Source: DSUN01 sp035527715 (lineage in GTDB: Bacteria; Planctomycetota; PUPC01; DSUN01). Taken from it: a DNA stretch of 40,095 bases. The stretch covers positions 1-40,095 of the forward strand of contig DATKZY010000097.1 in the NCBI GenBank assembly GCA_035527715.1. The letters run 5' to 3'. The notes beneath the pieces were generated by a model. That model searched no databases, was not told where the DNA came from, and saw only the letters and a list, made by a program, of their open reading frames with translations. The translations under genes and the position numbers were made by a program. Every line of letters begins with the position of its first letter. Position 1 is the stretch's first letter. Below are positions 16,027 to 23,659 of this stretch, one piece after another.

Positions 16027-16992
16027 ATGGGCGCGCAAGACGACCGCATCAAGGCGATGAAGTTCCAGCACCCCGAGTTCATCCCCGTCGGCGTCGGCAT
16101 CCTGCCCGCCGCGTGGAAGCTGCACCGCGAGAAGCTCGACGAAATCTGCGCCCGCCACCCCGCAATCTTCGGCGAGGTCAAGATCGGCGAGCGCGACTAC
16201 GACAAGGTCGGCGGACTCTACGTCCTGGGCCGCCACGTGGACCCCTGGGGCTACACATGGGAGAACATCGCCGAGGGCATGGACGCCTATCCCGCCATCC
16301 ACAACGTGCCCACGCGGGCGGACGTGCACAGGCTCAAGGCGCCCGAGGTCCACGACGGCATGCCGCACGGCTTCATGTACATGCGCCTCTTCTACCTCCG
16401 CGGCTTCGAGGAGCTGATGGTCGACTTCGCCGAGGAGCCGCCCGAGCTTCAACTGCTCATTGACATCGTGCTCGGCTACAACGTCCGCGAGCTGGAATAC
16501 AAGATCGAACAGATGAAGCCCGGCGAGAAGCTCGTCTACTTCGGCGACGACCTGGGCATGCAGCACGCACTGCCCATGGGACCCTACAAGTGGCGGAAAT
16601 ACCTCAAGCCCTGCTACCGCAAGCTCTACCAGCGCTGCCACGAGGTCGGCTGGTGGGTCTACATGCACACCGACGGCCATTGCTGGGAGATCATCCCCGA
16701 CCTCAAGGAATGCGGCGTGGACGTCATCAACCCGCAGTTCCGGGCGAACGGGTTGGACAACTTGGTGCTCACCTGCAAGGGGAGCATCTGCGTGAGCCTG
16801 GACCTCGACCGGCAGATGATGCCCTTCGTGGGCCCCGCGGAGCTTGACGCCCACATCCGCGAGTGCATCTCGCGGCTCGGCGCGCCCGAGGGCGGGCTGT
16901 GGATCAACGCCGAGGTCGGCCCCGACGTGCCGCTCGAGAACGTCGAGGCCATCTGCGCCGCCCTCGAGAAATACCGCGCGTATTACCGTTGA
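16027..16992 (+). CDS. URO-D superfamily protein, second paralogue
   Basis: This 321-aa protein starts at 16027 with GGAG 7-8 nt upstream. Sequence features such as VYFGDDLGMQHALPMGP, WWVYMHTDGHCWEIIPDL and the C-terminal GLWINAEVGPDVPLENVEAI fit the URO-D/MtaA-like superfamily. It is shorter than the 353-aa relative at 10.8 kb and not close to it. Function is probably methyl transfer or decarboxylation on an unknown cofactor or substrate. The last 111 nt recur at 18268-18378 with 12 differences, showing that a close paralogue once stood next to it. Confidence 0.8.
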   Translation: MGAQDDRIKAMKFQHPEFIPVGVGILPAAWKLHREKLDEICARHPAIFGEVKIGERDYDKVGGLYVLGRHVDPWGYTWENIAEGMDAYPAIHNVPTRADVHRLKAPEVHDGMPHGFMYMRLFYLRGFEELMVDFAEEPPELQLLIDIVLGYNVRELEYKIEQMKPGEKLVYFGDDLGMQHALPMGPYKWRKYLKPCYRKLYQRCHEVGWWVYMHTDGHCWEIIPDLKECGVDVINPQFRANGLDNLVLTCKGSICVSLDLDRQMMPFVGPAELDAHIRECISRLGAPEGGLWINAEVGPDVPLENVEAICAALEKYRAYYR

Positions 16993-17113
16993 GTCGAGGA
17001 CCGTCGCCGAGGGGGCCACGGGGCCGGCACAACGACCGCGCGCCTACCCGTCGCCATGCGAAGCACGATCGGTGAGGTCCATGTCGCCCGGAGGGACTGC
17101 AGGCAAGAAAACC

Positions 17114-17141
17114 TTGACATCCCTGCACGCAGTAGTATACT
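17114..17141 (+). promoter_or_regulatory. Near-consensus sigma-70 promoter of the PEP-CTERM gene
   Basis: A perfect TTGACA (17114-17119), a 16-bp spacer and TATACT (17136-17141) form one of the strongest promoters in the window. The expected start of transcription is near 17148, which would exclude the GTG at 17142 as a start codon. Confidence 0.65.
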
Positions 17142-17201
17142 GTGCCATTGTTTGGGCGGCTGTCTTCTCGAAGGCCAAGGCAGGGGAGTGGAGGGCAGAG
17201 G

Positions 17202-18233
17202 CTGAAGACGCATTCGGGGGCAGCGCGCATTGACCGCGCCATCGTGGTTGCAGTGTGCCTATGGGCAGCGTCTACGTGGGCGCTTGGTTTCGGAATATAC
17301 ATCCCCGGGTACCCTAGTCCAGATGTCCCCCTCAATCCCGGCCAGGACTCGCTCGGCCAGAGGTGGTACGGACTCAATGATGCCAAGACGCAGCCAGGGG
17401 AACGCTGCATCGGCTTTGAGGCAGAGCTGGACCCGACTGACTACTTCTGCTCCTTCTCTCCGGACACGGTGGAGAAGTACCTGCAAGTCATCACAGGACC
17501 GGCGGCGGAAGGGGCCTGGTGGTACACGCTGACTGTTTATGTTGGCAAAGTGCCTGCCTCTACTCCGCCGGGTGAGCAGAGGCCCCGCCTCGTCGTGACT
17601 CGGATCGGCGAACCTCAGGAGGAGGGCGGCGACATAATTTTCAATGTGGGCGTGATCGTAGAGGTGAAAAGCGTGGTTGAGAGCCCGACCCCTCTGCCAA
17701 CGATTTTCACCCTCGTGAACGACACCGCGTACCCCATTTGCGATGGGTATATTGTGATTGACTCGGACACTTCGCGGGGGAACACCCTGCAGGAGTACTT
17801 CCTCCATGGGCTCACGATCCCTGCCTACGGCTCGCTGATCCTGAACGACGTGCTGAACGTGGGCATGAACTGGTCCTTCGGTGGCCTGTGGACCGACGGG
17901 GATGGAGTGGTGCATCCCGTCATGGCGTTCGACACGCGGGGGCCTTCTCCCCTGGGGGCACCCTACTCCGACGTCCTCGGGGGCGATTACCCCGTCACTG
18001 GCCAGGGCGCGGCCGAAGCTGCTCTCTACCTGCCGCAGCCCATTCCGGACCCGTTCCTGTCGTACATGCAGATCCAGCCGGGGATCACGCCGTTCCAGAT
18101 CTATGCCTTCAGCGATGGGGAGCTCATCGGCCACGGGACGGCCTACATGCTTCCCGAGCCGACGGGGCTCCTTGGCCTCGGCCTGGTCGCCCTTGTTGCA
18201 CGGCGCCGAAGGCGCGCAAGAACCCACCGTTGA
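17202..18233 (+). CDS. PEP-CTERM sorting-domain protein of unknown function
   Basis: This exported protein of about 343 aa has an N-terminal hydrophobic segment (AIVVAVCLWAASTWALG) and a classical C-terminal PEP-CTERM tail: LPEPTG, a Leu/Val-rich segment and ARRRRRARTHR. The tail targets it for exosortase/archaeosortase-type processing and surface display. The middle is β-rich with no recognised domain. The start is uncertain. GTG 17142 lies in the promoter -10, and the best SD (GGAGGG 17190-17195) points to a CTG at 17202 with 6-nt spacing. Codon use is less GC-biased than the neighbours, it has its own promoter, and it lies between an intact URO-D gene and a URO-D tail, so it looks like an inserted cassette. 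Confidence 0.75.
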   Translation: MKTHSGAARIDRAIVVAVCLWAASTWALGFGIYIPGYPSPDVPLNPGQDSLGQRWYGLNDAKTQPGERCIGFEAELDPTDYFCSFSPDTVEKYLQVITGPAAEGAWWYTLTVYVGKVPASTPPGEQRPRLVVTRIGEPQEEGGDIIFNVGVIVEVKSVVESPTPLPTIFTLVNDTAYPICDGYIVIDSDTSRGNTLQEYFLHGLTIPAYGSLILNDVLNVGMNWSFGGLWTDGDGVVHPVMAFDTRGPSPLGAPYSDVLGGDYPVTGQGAAEAALYLPQPIPDPFLSYMQIQPGITPFQIYAFSDGELIGHGTAYMLPEPTGLLGLGLVALVARRRRRARTHR

Positions 18234-18267
18234 CACAGATCCTTCTCGCTGCCGCAGCGTCTCCTGT

Positions 18268-18378
18268 ACGCCCGAGGGCGGCCTATGGCTCGCCGCCGAG
18301 GTCGGCCCCGACGTGCCCCTCGAAAACGTCGAGGCCATCTGCGCCGCCCTCGAGAAATACCGCGCCTACTTCCGCTGA
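18268..18378 (+). pseudogene. Orphan 3' tail of a URO-D paralogue
   Basis: These 111 nt match the last 111 nt of the URO-D gene (16882-16992) with 12 differences, mostly silent. They encode TPEGGLWLAAEVGPDVP... down to RAYFR and a stop at the same position. No URO-D sequence precedes it; upstream is the end of the PEP-CTERM gene. It is the remaining end of a second URO-D copy whose body was lost or replaced. Confidence 0.85.
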
Positions 18379-18387
18379 GGGGAGTGG

Positions 18388-18480
18388 GAAGGGACCTCAG
18401 GGACCAAAGGGACCCAAGGGACGCGGGGAAACCACTCTCGCTCTGGTCGCTTTGGTCCTTTTGGTCCCCTGGGTCCCTTG
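18388..18480 (+). repeat. Inverted pair of 9-bp word arrays (AGGGACCMA)
   Basis: The left array (about 18388-18420) reads AGGGACCTC, AGGGACCAA, AGGGACCCA, AGGGACG with a 9-nt period. The right array (18441-18480) is the inverted form with the same period and at least four units. It follows the URO-D tail by ten bases and can fold into a long hairpin. The architecture is the same as at 14625 and 15908, with a different word and a period of 9 instead of 7. Confidence 0.82.
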
Positions 18481-18507
18481 GCCCGCCCGTGCGTGCCCCG
18501 CAGGCGT

Positions 18508-18696
18508 CTATTCCTGAGCCTCCGCCATCTTCGCCGCCTTGCGGTCGAGGCGCAAGGCCCAGACCCTGATGGGGTTATGGAGGAGGACGACGCCGAAGCG
18601 GGCGTCGTAGTGGAGGGCGCTGTTCCAACTGAATGGCGGCCGGTCCTTATGACCGTGCGCCTCCTGTGAATGGTGGTGCCGGACGCCGCCCAGCAT
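18508..18696 (-). CDS. Possible 62-aa small protein
   Basis: A short minus-strand frame from ATG 18696 to TAG 18508 encodes a compact, charged peptide with HHHSQEAHGHKD and the hydrophobic WALRLDRKAAKMAE end. GC-rich third positions are consistent with coding and the composition is not that of a simple shadow. No clear SD is present (G-rich region only) and I do not recognise the family. The frame is open further upstream but overlaps the promoter and start of the next gene on the other strand. Confidence 0.3.
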   Translation of the reverse strand: MLGGVRHHHSQEAHGHKDRPPFSWNSALHYDARFGVVLLHNPIRVWALRLDRKAAKMAEAQE

Positions 18697-18723
18697 AGCG
18701 CCCCGCCCGCGCGGGGTCAACAC

Positions 18724-18752
18724 TTGACACGGCAAGGCCGTTAGCGTAGGCA
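18724..18752 (+). promoter_or_regulatory. Promoter of the large GH-like gene
   Basis: TTGACA (18724-18729), a 17-bp spacer and TAGGCA (18747-18752) make a reasonable promoter. The in-frame ATG at 18752 overlaps the -10 box, which supports translation from the GTG at 18800. Confidence 0.4.
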
Positions 18753-18799
18753 TGAGGGGGTACGCGTTCGCTCGCCGCATCCCTTGCAGGAGGTCCGCC

Positions 18800-21700
18800 G
18801 TGAGAGCCCATCGCACCCTGAGCGTGGCCCGATGCCTGCTGGTGGCCGTCGCCGCGTGGCGGGCCTGCGCTGCCGCGCAGCCCGACACGCAGACGAAACG
18901 GACCGATTGGTGCGAGGTCTCCGCCCCGAAGACCATCAAGGTCGGCGAGCGGGTGGAACTCCGCGTCAAGCTCACCGCAGTGGAGGGCAAGGTGTGGGTC
19001 TCGTGCGACCTGAAGACGCAGGACCACCGCATGGTCCGCTGGGGCGGCCCCCCGAAACCCGCCGCGAAGGGCCAGGAGCTTGTCTGGAGCCTGCCCGTCG
19101 CCGACGTGCCGAACCTGGTCTCGCTCTATGCGCTCCTGTACGCGACCCGCAACGAGAAGGACGACTGGCAGAAGGCCCTCGCCCAGACGAGCAGCCCGCC
19201 CATCGCCGTCGCCGGCCGCTCGCCGCTCGTTGACCTCACCTACAAGAAGAGTTGGCTCTGGGTGGACGCCTCGAACGGCGGGAAGCCGCTCGTCTCGGGC
19301 GACACGTGGGAGGTCCCCGTCGAGTACTGCCTCGACCCCGCCGACCACTGGCAGAAGACCACGCTCACGATCTGGGGCACCGGGCCGTGGATTGACGTGC
19401 CGGACGGCAAGTACACGACGAAGCGCCAGCACATCGGCTACCCGGGACTGAGCGCGACGCTCGAGCTCACGCAGCCGGGCCGCGGCCGCCACGTCTTCAC
19501 CTTCAAGGTGCCGCAGGACCTGGACCTGGTGCGCACGAACAACCGCGTGCTGCTGATCGCCGGGTTCCGCGACGCGACTGGCCAGGCCTGGCCGTGGCAT
19601 CACCGGGCCAACAACAGCTTCGTCCGCCGCCGCGGCTTCTTCGAGATCGAGACCGACGTGCCCGGGCACCTCTTCACCTACGAGGAGCCGGTGCGGATCG
19701 CGCTCCGCCTCAAGAACGCAGGGCAGCCGGGCGAGAAGAAAACGCTTCGCTATCGGGTGCACGACACGGCCGGCGCCGTCGCGGCCGAGGGGCAGAGGGA
19801 CTTCACCGCCGAGAAGGAAGGGCAGAAGGTGTGGCTCGACCTCGACCTGAAGCGCCGCGGGGTCTTCCTGCTCGAGGCCGAGGTGCCGGGCTGGGAGACG
19901 CGGCGCACGACCTTCGCCCGCATCCCCGACCTGAAGGCGATCGCGCGGGGCCGGCCGACCCGCTTCGGGATGACGAACCATTGGGACGCCCCGTCCGAGG
20001 AGGCCTGGGCCATCGCCCAACGGCTCGGCCTGAGCACCTGCCGCCGCTTCACGCCCTGGTACAGGCTCCAGCCCGGCCCCGACGTCTATAAGCTCGACGA
20101 GTTGGAGCGGGAGCTGGAGGCCGCGGCGAAGTACGGCGTCAGCGAGTGGCTGTGCATCGTGGACCCGCCGCCGTTCGCCTTCGCGGGCAAGCCCGAGGTG
20201 GTCGGCTACCGCGCGTTCCACTTCGAGGAGGGGGTGTGGCGTGACTTCGTGACGGCGGCGACGACGCGGCTCAAGGGGAAGTTCCTCGGCTGGGAGTGGC
20301 TCAACGAGATCACCCCCGGCGGCTGCGAGGACCCCGTGGGCACCTACGTGAAGATGTGCCGGCTCGGGACCGAGGCGGCGAAGGCCGTTGACCCGACCCT
20401 GGTGACGATCCTGGCTGGGGGCCTGTTTCCGAGGGCCTTCCGCAGCGCGGTCCTGACGGCCGGCGTGGGGAAGTGGATTGACGTGCTGCCGGTCCACTAC
20501 CAGAACGGCGACGGGATCGCGGAGGCGCGGCAGGACCTCGATGCGGCGGGCCTCAAACACGTCGCCGTGTGGGAGGACGAGTCGGCGAAGGGGCTGAACG
20601 CCTGGGCCGTCCCGCCCCTCGAGGAGCTCCAGAACACCGCTCAGTGCGCCTGGGTGCTGCGGCAGTGGACCGACGAGTTGGCGGCCGGGTGCGAGAAGCT
20701 CATCTACTTCGGCGGCAAGGGCGACGCCGCGGGCAACTTCGGCTACCTGCTCGACGACCTCGGCCCGCGCCCCGTCGCGGCCACGCTGGCCGTCCTCACG
20801 AGCAAGCTGTTCGGCGCGAAGCCGCTCGGCGTGTTCACGCTAGGCAAGGGCGGCCTGCTCCACCTCTTCGAGCGCGAGGGCAAGCCGGTGCTCGTGGCGG
20901 CCACGTATGAGCCGGGCGGCGAGGCCGTGCCCCTGTGCGTCGGCACGGAGCGCGTCGTGCTGACCGACTACCAGGGCAACGAGGCAACCCTCTCCGCCCC
21001 GGGCGGGAAGGCGGAACTGCGGCTCTCGGAGCTGCCGCTCTTTGTCGAGGGCGGCGACCTCGACACGCTCAAGGCCTACGTGGTGCCCGAGGTCCACGTC
21101 GCCCGCGTCGCCGCCGGCACGTCGGCCAGCGTGGCCCGGGCGCGGCGGATCGCCCCGCGCGTCAGCGCCGTGCGCGGCCTCGGCGCGAGCCTCGCCGTCC
21201 GCCTCCGCAACCTCTACGGCCGCCCCCTGTCCGGCACCGTGCGGGTCGAGCTCCCCGAGGGCTGGCCCGCCCGAGAGCCCCTGGCCTTCTCGCTCGCGAA
21301 GGGCCAGGACGAGGTCCGCCCCATCCTGCTGAGCGTGCCGAGCAACGCCGAGCCGCGGGACTACCCCGTCCGGCTCACCTTCACGCTCGACGACAAGAAG
21401 CTGCCGCCCGTCGAGAAGTCGGTTGTCCTCTGCATCCTCACGCCCGACATGCTGGGCAACCTGATGCCGAACGGCGACTTCGAGACGCCCGACGCGGCGG
21501 GCACCGGCCCCGAGGGCTTCGGCGTCAACGGCCAGACGAAGCTATGGGCCAAGGCCGAGGGCCTCCACGACGGCCTCGGCCAGCACGTGCTCAGGTTCCA
21601 GGGCTCGGCCAACTGGGAGCACTGCGGCCGCACCATTCCGCTCCGCGGCGGCCAGACCTATCTCTACTCCATGTGGGTGCGGAACGAGAGGATGCAGGCC

Positions 21701-22588
21701 GGCTCCAACATGACCCAGCACCTGGCCGATGGCCGCGAGGTCCGGCTCTACGACGTGCAGGTCATCGCCTGCGGGAACGACAACCCCTTCTGGCAGCTCT
21801 TCACCTGCCGCAAGGAGATGCCGCCCGACACCCAGCGCGTGAGCTTCACCCCCGTTGTCAAAGGGCCGGGCTGGGCGGCCTTCGACAACCTCCGCGTCAC
21901 GCTGTTCGAGGGCAGCGACTACGCCGCCGAGGCCCGCCGCGCCAAGTCGGCCCCCAAGATTGACGGCAAGCTCGACGACTGGGACAAGACGTGCCCCGTC
22001 CCGCTCATCGGCCGCAACCAGCTCACCATCCGCGCCGACGGCTACGCCTGGTCGCCCGATGACCTCAGCGCCATCGCCTACGTGACGTGGGACGACGCGA
22101 ACCTCTACCTCGCGCTCCACGTCCGCGACAACGTCCACCACGCCGCCGGCTCCGGCCAGCCGCTGGGCGCCGCCTTCCTTCAGGGCGACAGCGTCGTCCT
22201 CGGCATTGACCCCACCAAGCGCGGCCCCGACGCGGACTCCAAGGCGTTTGCCTACTACATCGCCTCGACAGTGCCCGGCGGCGGGAGCGGCAAGCACACC
22301 CTCTTCCGCCCGCAGCAGCACAGCGGCGGGCGAACGCCTGGGCACCTGTTCCGCGACTCCTCCATCTACGACCTGGCGGTCACGCCCGGCAGCGGCGCGT
22401 GCGTCTACGAGCTTCGCATCCCGCTGGCCGAGTTGGGCGTGCAGGGCGCCGTCGGCACGAAGATCGGCCTCTCGCTCCAGCTCAACGACAGCGACGGCAA
22501 AGGCCCCGTCGCTCAGATGAACTGGGGCGGCGGCCTCCACCCCAACTGGTATCCCCGGGGCTTCGGGATCGTCACCCTCGTCGAGTGA
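18800..22588 (+). CDS. Large secreted glycoside-hydrolase-like protein with carbohydrate-binding modules
   Basis: A 1262-aa exported protein. GTG 18800 is chosen because a perfect AGGAGG (18788-18793) lies 6 nt before it; an upstream ATG at 18752 lacks an SD. After a signal peptide come β-rich domains. A TIM-barrel-like region around residues 390-680 follows, with the clan GH-A pattern: WEWLNE (acid/base candidate E503) and VWEDES (nucleophile candidate E592). Next is a NEW3-like β domain, a CBM4/9-type jelly roll starting NLMPNGDFETPD near 888, and a C-terminal CBM9-like domain from about 1051 (KIDGKLDDWD, NLYLALHVRDN). It probably hydrolyses or binds a polysaccharide outside the cell. GH family and substrate cannot be assigned by eye. 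Confidence 0.82.
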   Translation: MRAHRTLSVARCLLVAVAAWRACAAAQPDTQTKRTDWCEVSAPKTIKVGERVELRVKLTAVEGKVWVSCDLKTQDHRMVRWGGPPKPAAKGQELVWSLPVADVPNLVSLYALLYATRNEKDDWQKALAQTSSPPIAVAGRSPLVDLTYKKSWLWVDASNGGKPLVSGDTWEVPVEYCLDPADHWQKTTLTIWGTGPWIDVPDGKYTTKRQHIGYPGLSATLELTQPGRGRHVFTFKVPQDLDLVRTNNRVLLIAGFRDATGQAWPWHHRANNSFVRRRGFFEIETDVPGHLFTYEEPVRIALRLKNAGQPGEKKTLRYRVHDTAGAVAAEGQRDFTAEKEGQKVWLDLDLKRRGVFLLEAEVPGWETRRTTFARIPDLKAIARGRPTRFGMTNHWDAPSEEAWAIAQRLGLSTCRRFTPWYRLQPGPDVYKLDELERELEAAAKYGVSEWLCIVDPPPFAFAGKPEVVGYRAFHFEEGVWRDFVTAATTRLKGKFLGWEWLNEITPGGCEDPVGTYVKMCRLGTEAAKAVDPTLVTILAGGLFPRAFRSAVLTAGVGKWIDVLPVHYQNGDGIAEARQDLDAAGLKHVAVWEDESAKGLNAWAVPPLEELQNTAQCAWVLRQWTDELAAGCEKLIYFGGKGDAAGNFGYLLDDLGPRPVAATLAVLTSKLFGAKPLGVFTLGKGGLLHLFEREGKPVLVAATYEPGGEAVPLCVGTERVVLTDYQGNEATLSAPGGKAELRLSELPLFVEGGDLDTLKAYVVPEVHVARVAAGTSASVARARRIAPRVSAVRGLGASLAVRLRNLYGRPLSGTVRVELPEGWPAREPLAFSLAKGQDEVRPILLSVPSNAEPRDYPVRLTFTLDDKKLPPVEKSVVLCILTPDMLGNLMPNGDFETPDAAGTGPEGFGVNGQTKLWAKAEGLHDGLGQHVLRFQGSANWEHCGRTIPLRGGQTYLYSMWVRNERMQAGSNMTQHLADGREVRLYDVQVIACGNDNPFWQLFTCRKEMPPDTQRVSFTPVVKGPGWAAFDNLRVTLFEGSDYAAEARRAKSAPKIDGKLDDWDKTCPVPLIGRNQLTIRADGYAWSPDDLSAIAYVTWDDANLYLALHVRDNVHHAAGSGQPLGAAFLQGDSVVLGIDPTKRGPDADSKAFAYYIASTVPGGGSGKHTLFRPQQHSGGRTPGHLFRDSSIYDLAVTPGSGACVYELRIPLAELGVQGAVGTKIGLSLQLNDSDGKGPVAQMNWGGGLHPNWYPRGFGIVTLVE

Positions 22589-22611
22589 CTTGTTGGGATC
22601 GCCATTCGCCC

Positions 22612-22692
22612 ATTCTCGGCCTTCCGGCTCAGATTCGCGTGCGATTCTCCGTTTTCGGCGCACTCGTTTGGCGATTCTCGGCCTTCCGGCTC
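22612..22692 (+). repeat. Three near-tandem copies of a roughly 31-bp unit
   Basis: The 19-mer ATTCTCGGCCTTCCGGCTC at 22612-22630 recurs exactly at 22674-22692. A diverged copy (ATTCTCCGTTTTCGGCGC) starts at 22644, giving spacings of 32 and 30 bp. No spacer diversity or leader is seen, so this is not a CRISPR array. Confidence 0.75.
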
Positions 22693-22702
22693 GGAGGAGT
22701 CC

Positions 22703-22882
22703 AGAGTCGCCAGACTCGCCAGAGTCGCCCACTTTTGCGCCCCCTGGGGTCAGGCCACAACTTACAACTTAACTCATCTCCGCTTGCCCCGAAACGCCCC
22801 CGTCGCGCCGCGCCCCCTGCAGGTTGTGGCCGGTTCCGGGCAAACCACAACCTGCTGAGTCGCCTGACTCGCCTGAGTCGCC
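22703..22882 (+). repeat. Two 9-bp word arrays (WGAGTCGCC), direct orientation
   Basis: AGAGTCGCC, AGACTCGCC, AGAGTCGCC (22703-22729) and TGAGTCGCC, TGACTCGCC, TGAGTCGCC (22856-22882) are two triplets with a strict 9-nt period. The middle unit carries the same G-to-C change in both, and the leading base differs (A or T) between the sets. This shows that the arrays are related as whole blocks. Confidence 0.82.
22819..22855 (+). repeat. 11-bp stem-loop
   Basis: GCAGGTTGTGG (22819-22829) pairs with CCACAACCTGC (22845-22855) around a 15-nt loop. It is directly followed by the second 9-bp word array. A related inverted copy of the word (GGCCACAACTT) lies at about 22754. Confidence 0.6.
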
Positions 22883-23355
22883 GGTTCATGGGGGAGGTCT
22901 CGTCAGCCCCACGTAACCGTACGCTGCGGACTCGTCCGAAGTCAAGGGGCTGGCAGGCCCGGCCTCGATGGGACTGACCTGTCCCACACGAATTCACCAC
23001 CAACCAGCCCAAGCCTGACAATCCCCCACCGTCCGACCCCTCCGCCAACCGCATCTCCTTGCGCATCAAGAGCTTATGGGTGTCAGGCACCGAAGCTCCG
23101 AAGCCCTGTCCCAAATCGATCAAATCCGGCCACGCCACCGCGCATACCCGACTGCTCCGCTCGGCACAGCCGACAAGCCCCCATCGCCTTCGCAGAGGTA
23201 CCCTCTTCTGCCACCTGGAGGGTTCATCGTCCGCCATCGCCCGCCCCCTCGGCTTTGCTCTCCGCCTTCATTCCCTTGCCTCATTCCCCTTCCTCCCTTT
23301 CTGCCCGCCAGAGAGGAAGATCGGCAAAGGAATGGGGGCGAAGAGGCGCGGCGGC

Positions 23356-23383
23356 GGAGCCTGTCCTGAGCGAATTCCAAGGA
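23356..23383 (+). repeat. Interspersed motif GGAGCCTGTCCTGAGCGA-type
   Basis: This stretch closely resembles the short interspersed motif (CCTGTCCTGAGCGAA...AAGGA) that is frequent in the intergenic DNA of many environmental bacteria. The spacer differs from the common form. Function unknown. Confidence 0.4.
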
Positions 23384-23558
23384 ACGCCGCTTTTCCTCCT
23401 GCCCGCAAGACGCCCCGCACTCCACCGAATGACTGAAAAAGGAAGTTTGACACCGCTCCTCAAACGCCGCTCCTCGCCGCTCCTGCGAGCGCAATAGGTG
23501 ACAGATGAGCATGGGACAAGTGATGCAGTCACGACCCGAGCCCAAAGCCCAGTCTCTG

Positions 23559-23586
23559 TTGACAGGAGCCTACGACCCGCTATGAT
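23559..23586 (+). promoter_or_regulatory. Near-consensus promoter of the CHAT protease gene
   Basis: TTGACA (23559-23564), a 16-bp spacer and TATGAT (23581-23586) lie 74 nt before the start codon. This is a strong vegetative promoter, so the isolated gene should be expressed on its own. Confidence 0.6.
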
Positions 23587-23659
23587 GGAGGCCATGTGAG
23601 TGCGTGCCAACTTGCGTGAACACCCCCTTTCCAGCAGTGGTCATGAAGCGAGGTGAGAA

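Larger units (their letters stand above)
22589..23558. other. Long non-coding, repeat-rich stretch
   Basis: About 970 bp without a convincing gene on either strand; the frames that exist are of low complexity. It holds three near-tandem copies of a roughly 31-bp unit, two 9-bp word arrays, an 11-bp stem-loop and a copy of a widespread interspersed motif. Together with the CHAT gene and the palindromic element downstream it forms an accessory island. Confidence 0.6.

Noticed and set aside
22612..22882. CRISPR array
   Set aside because: Repeats are few and of different kinds, spacers are too short or not unique, and no cas gene is present.
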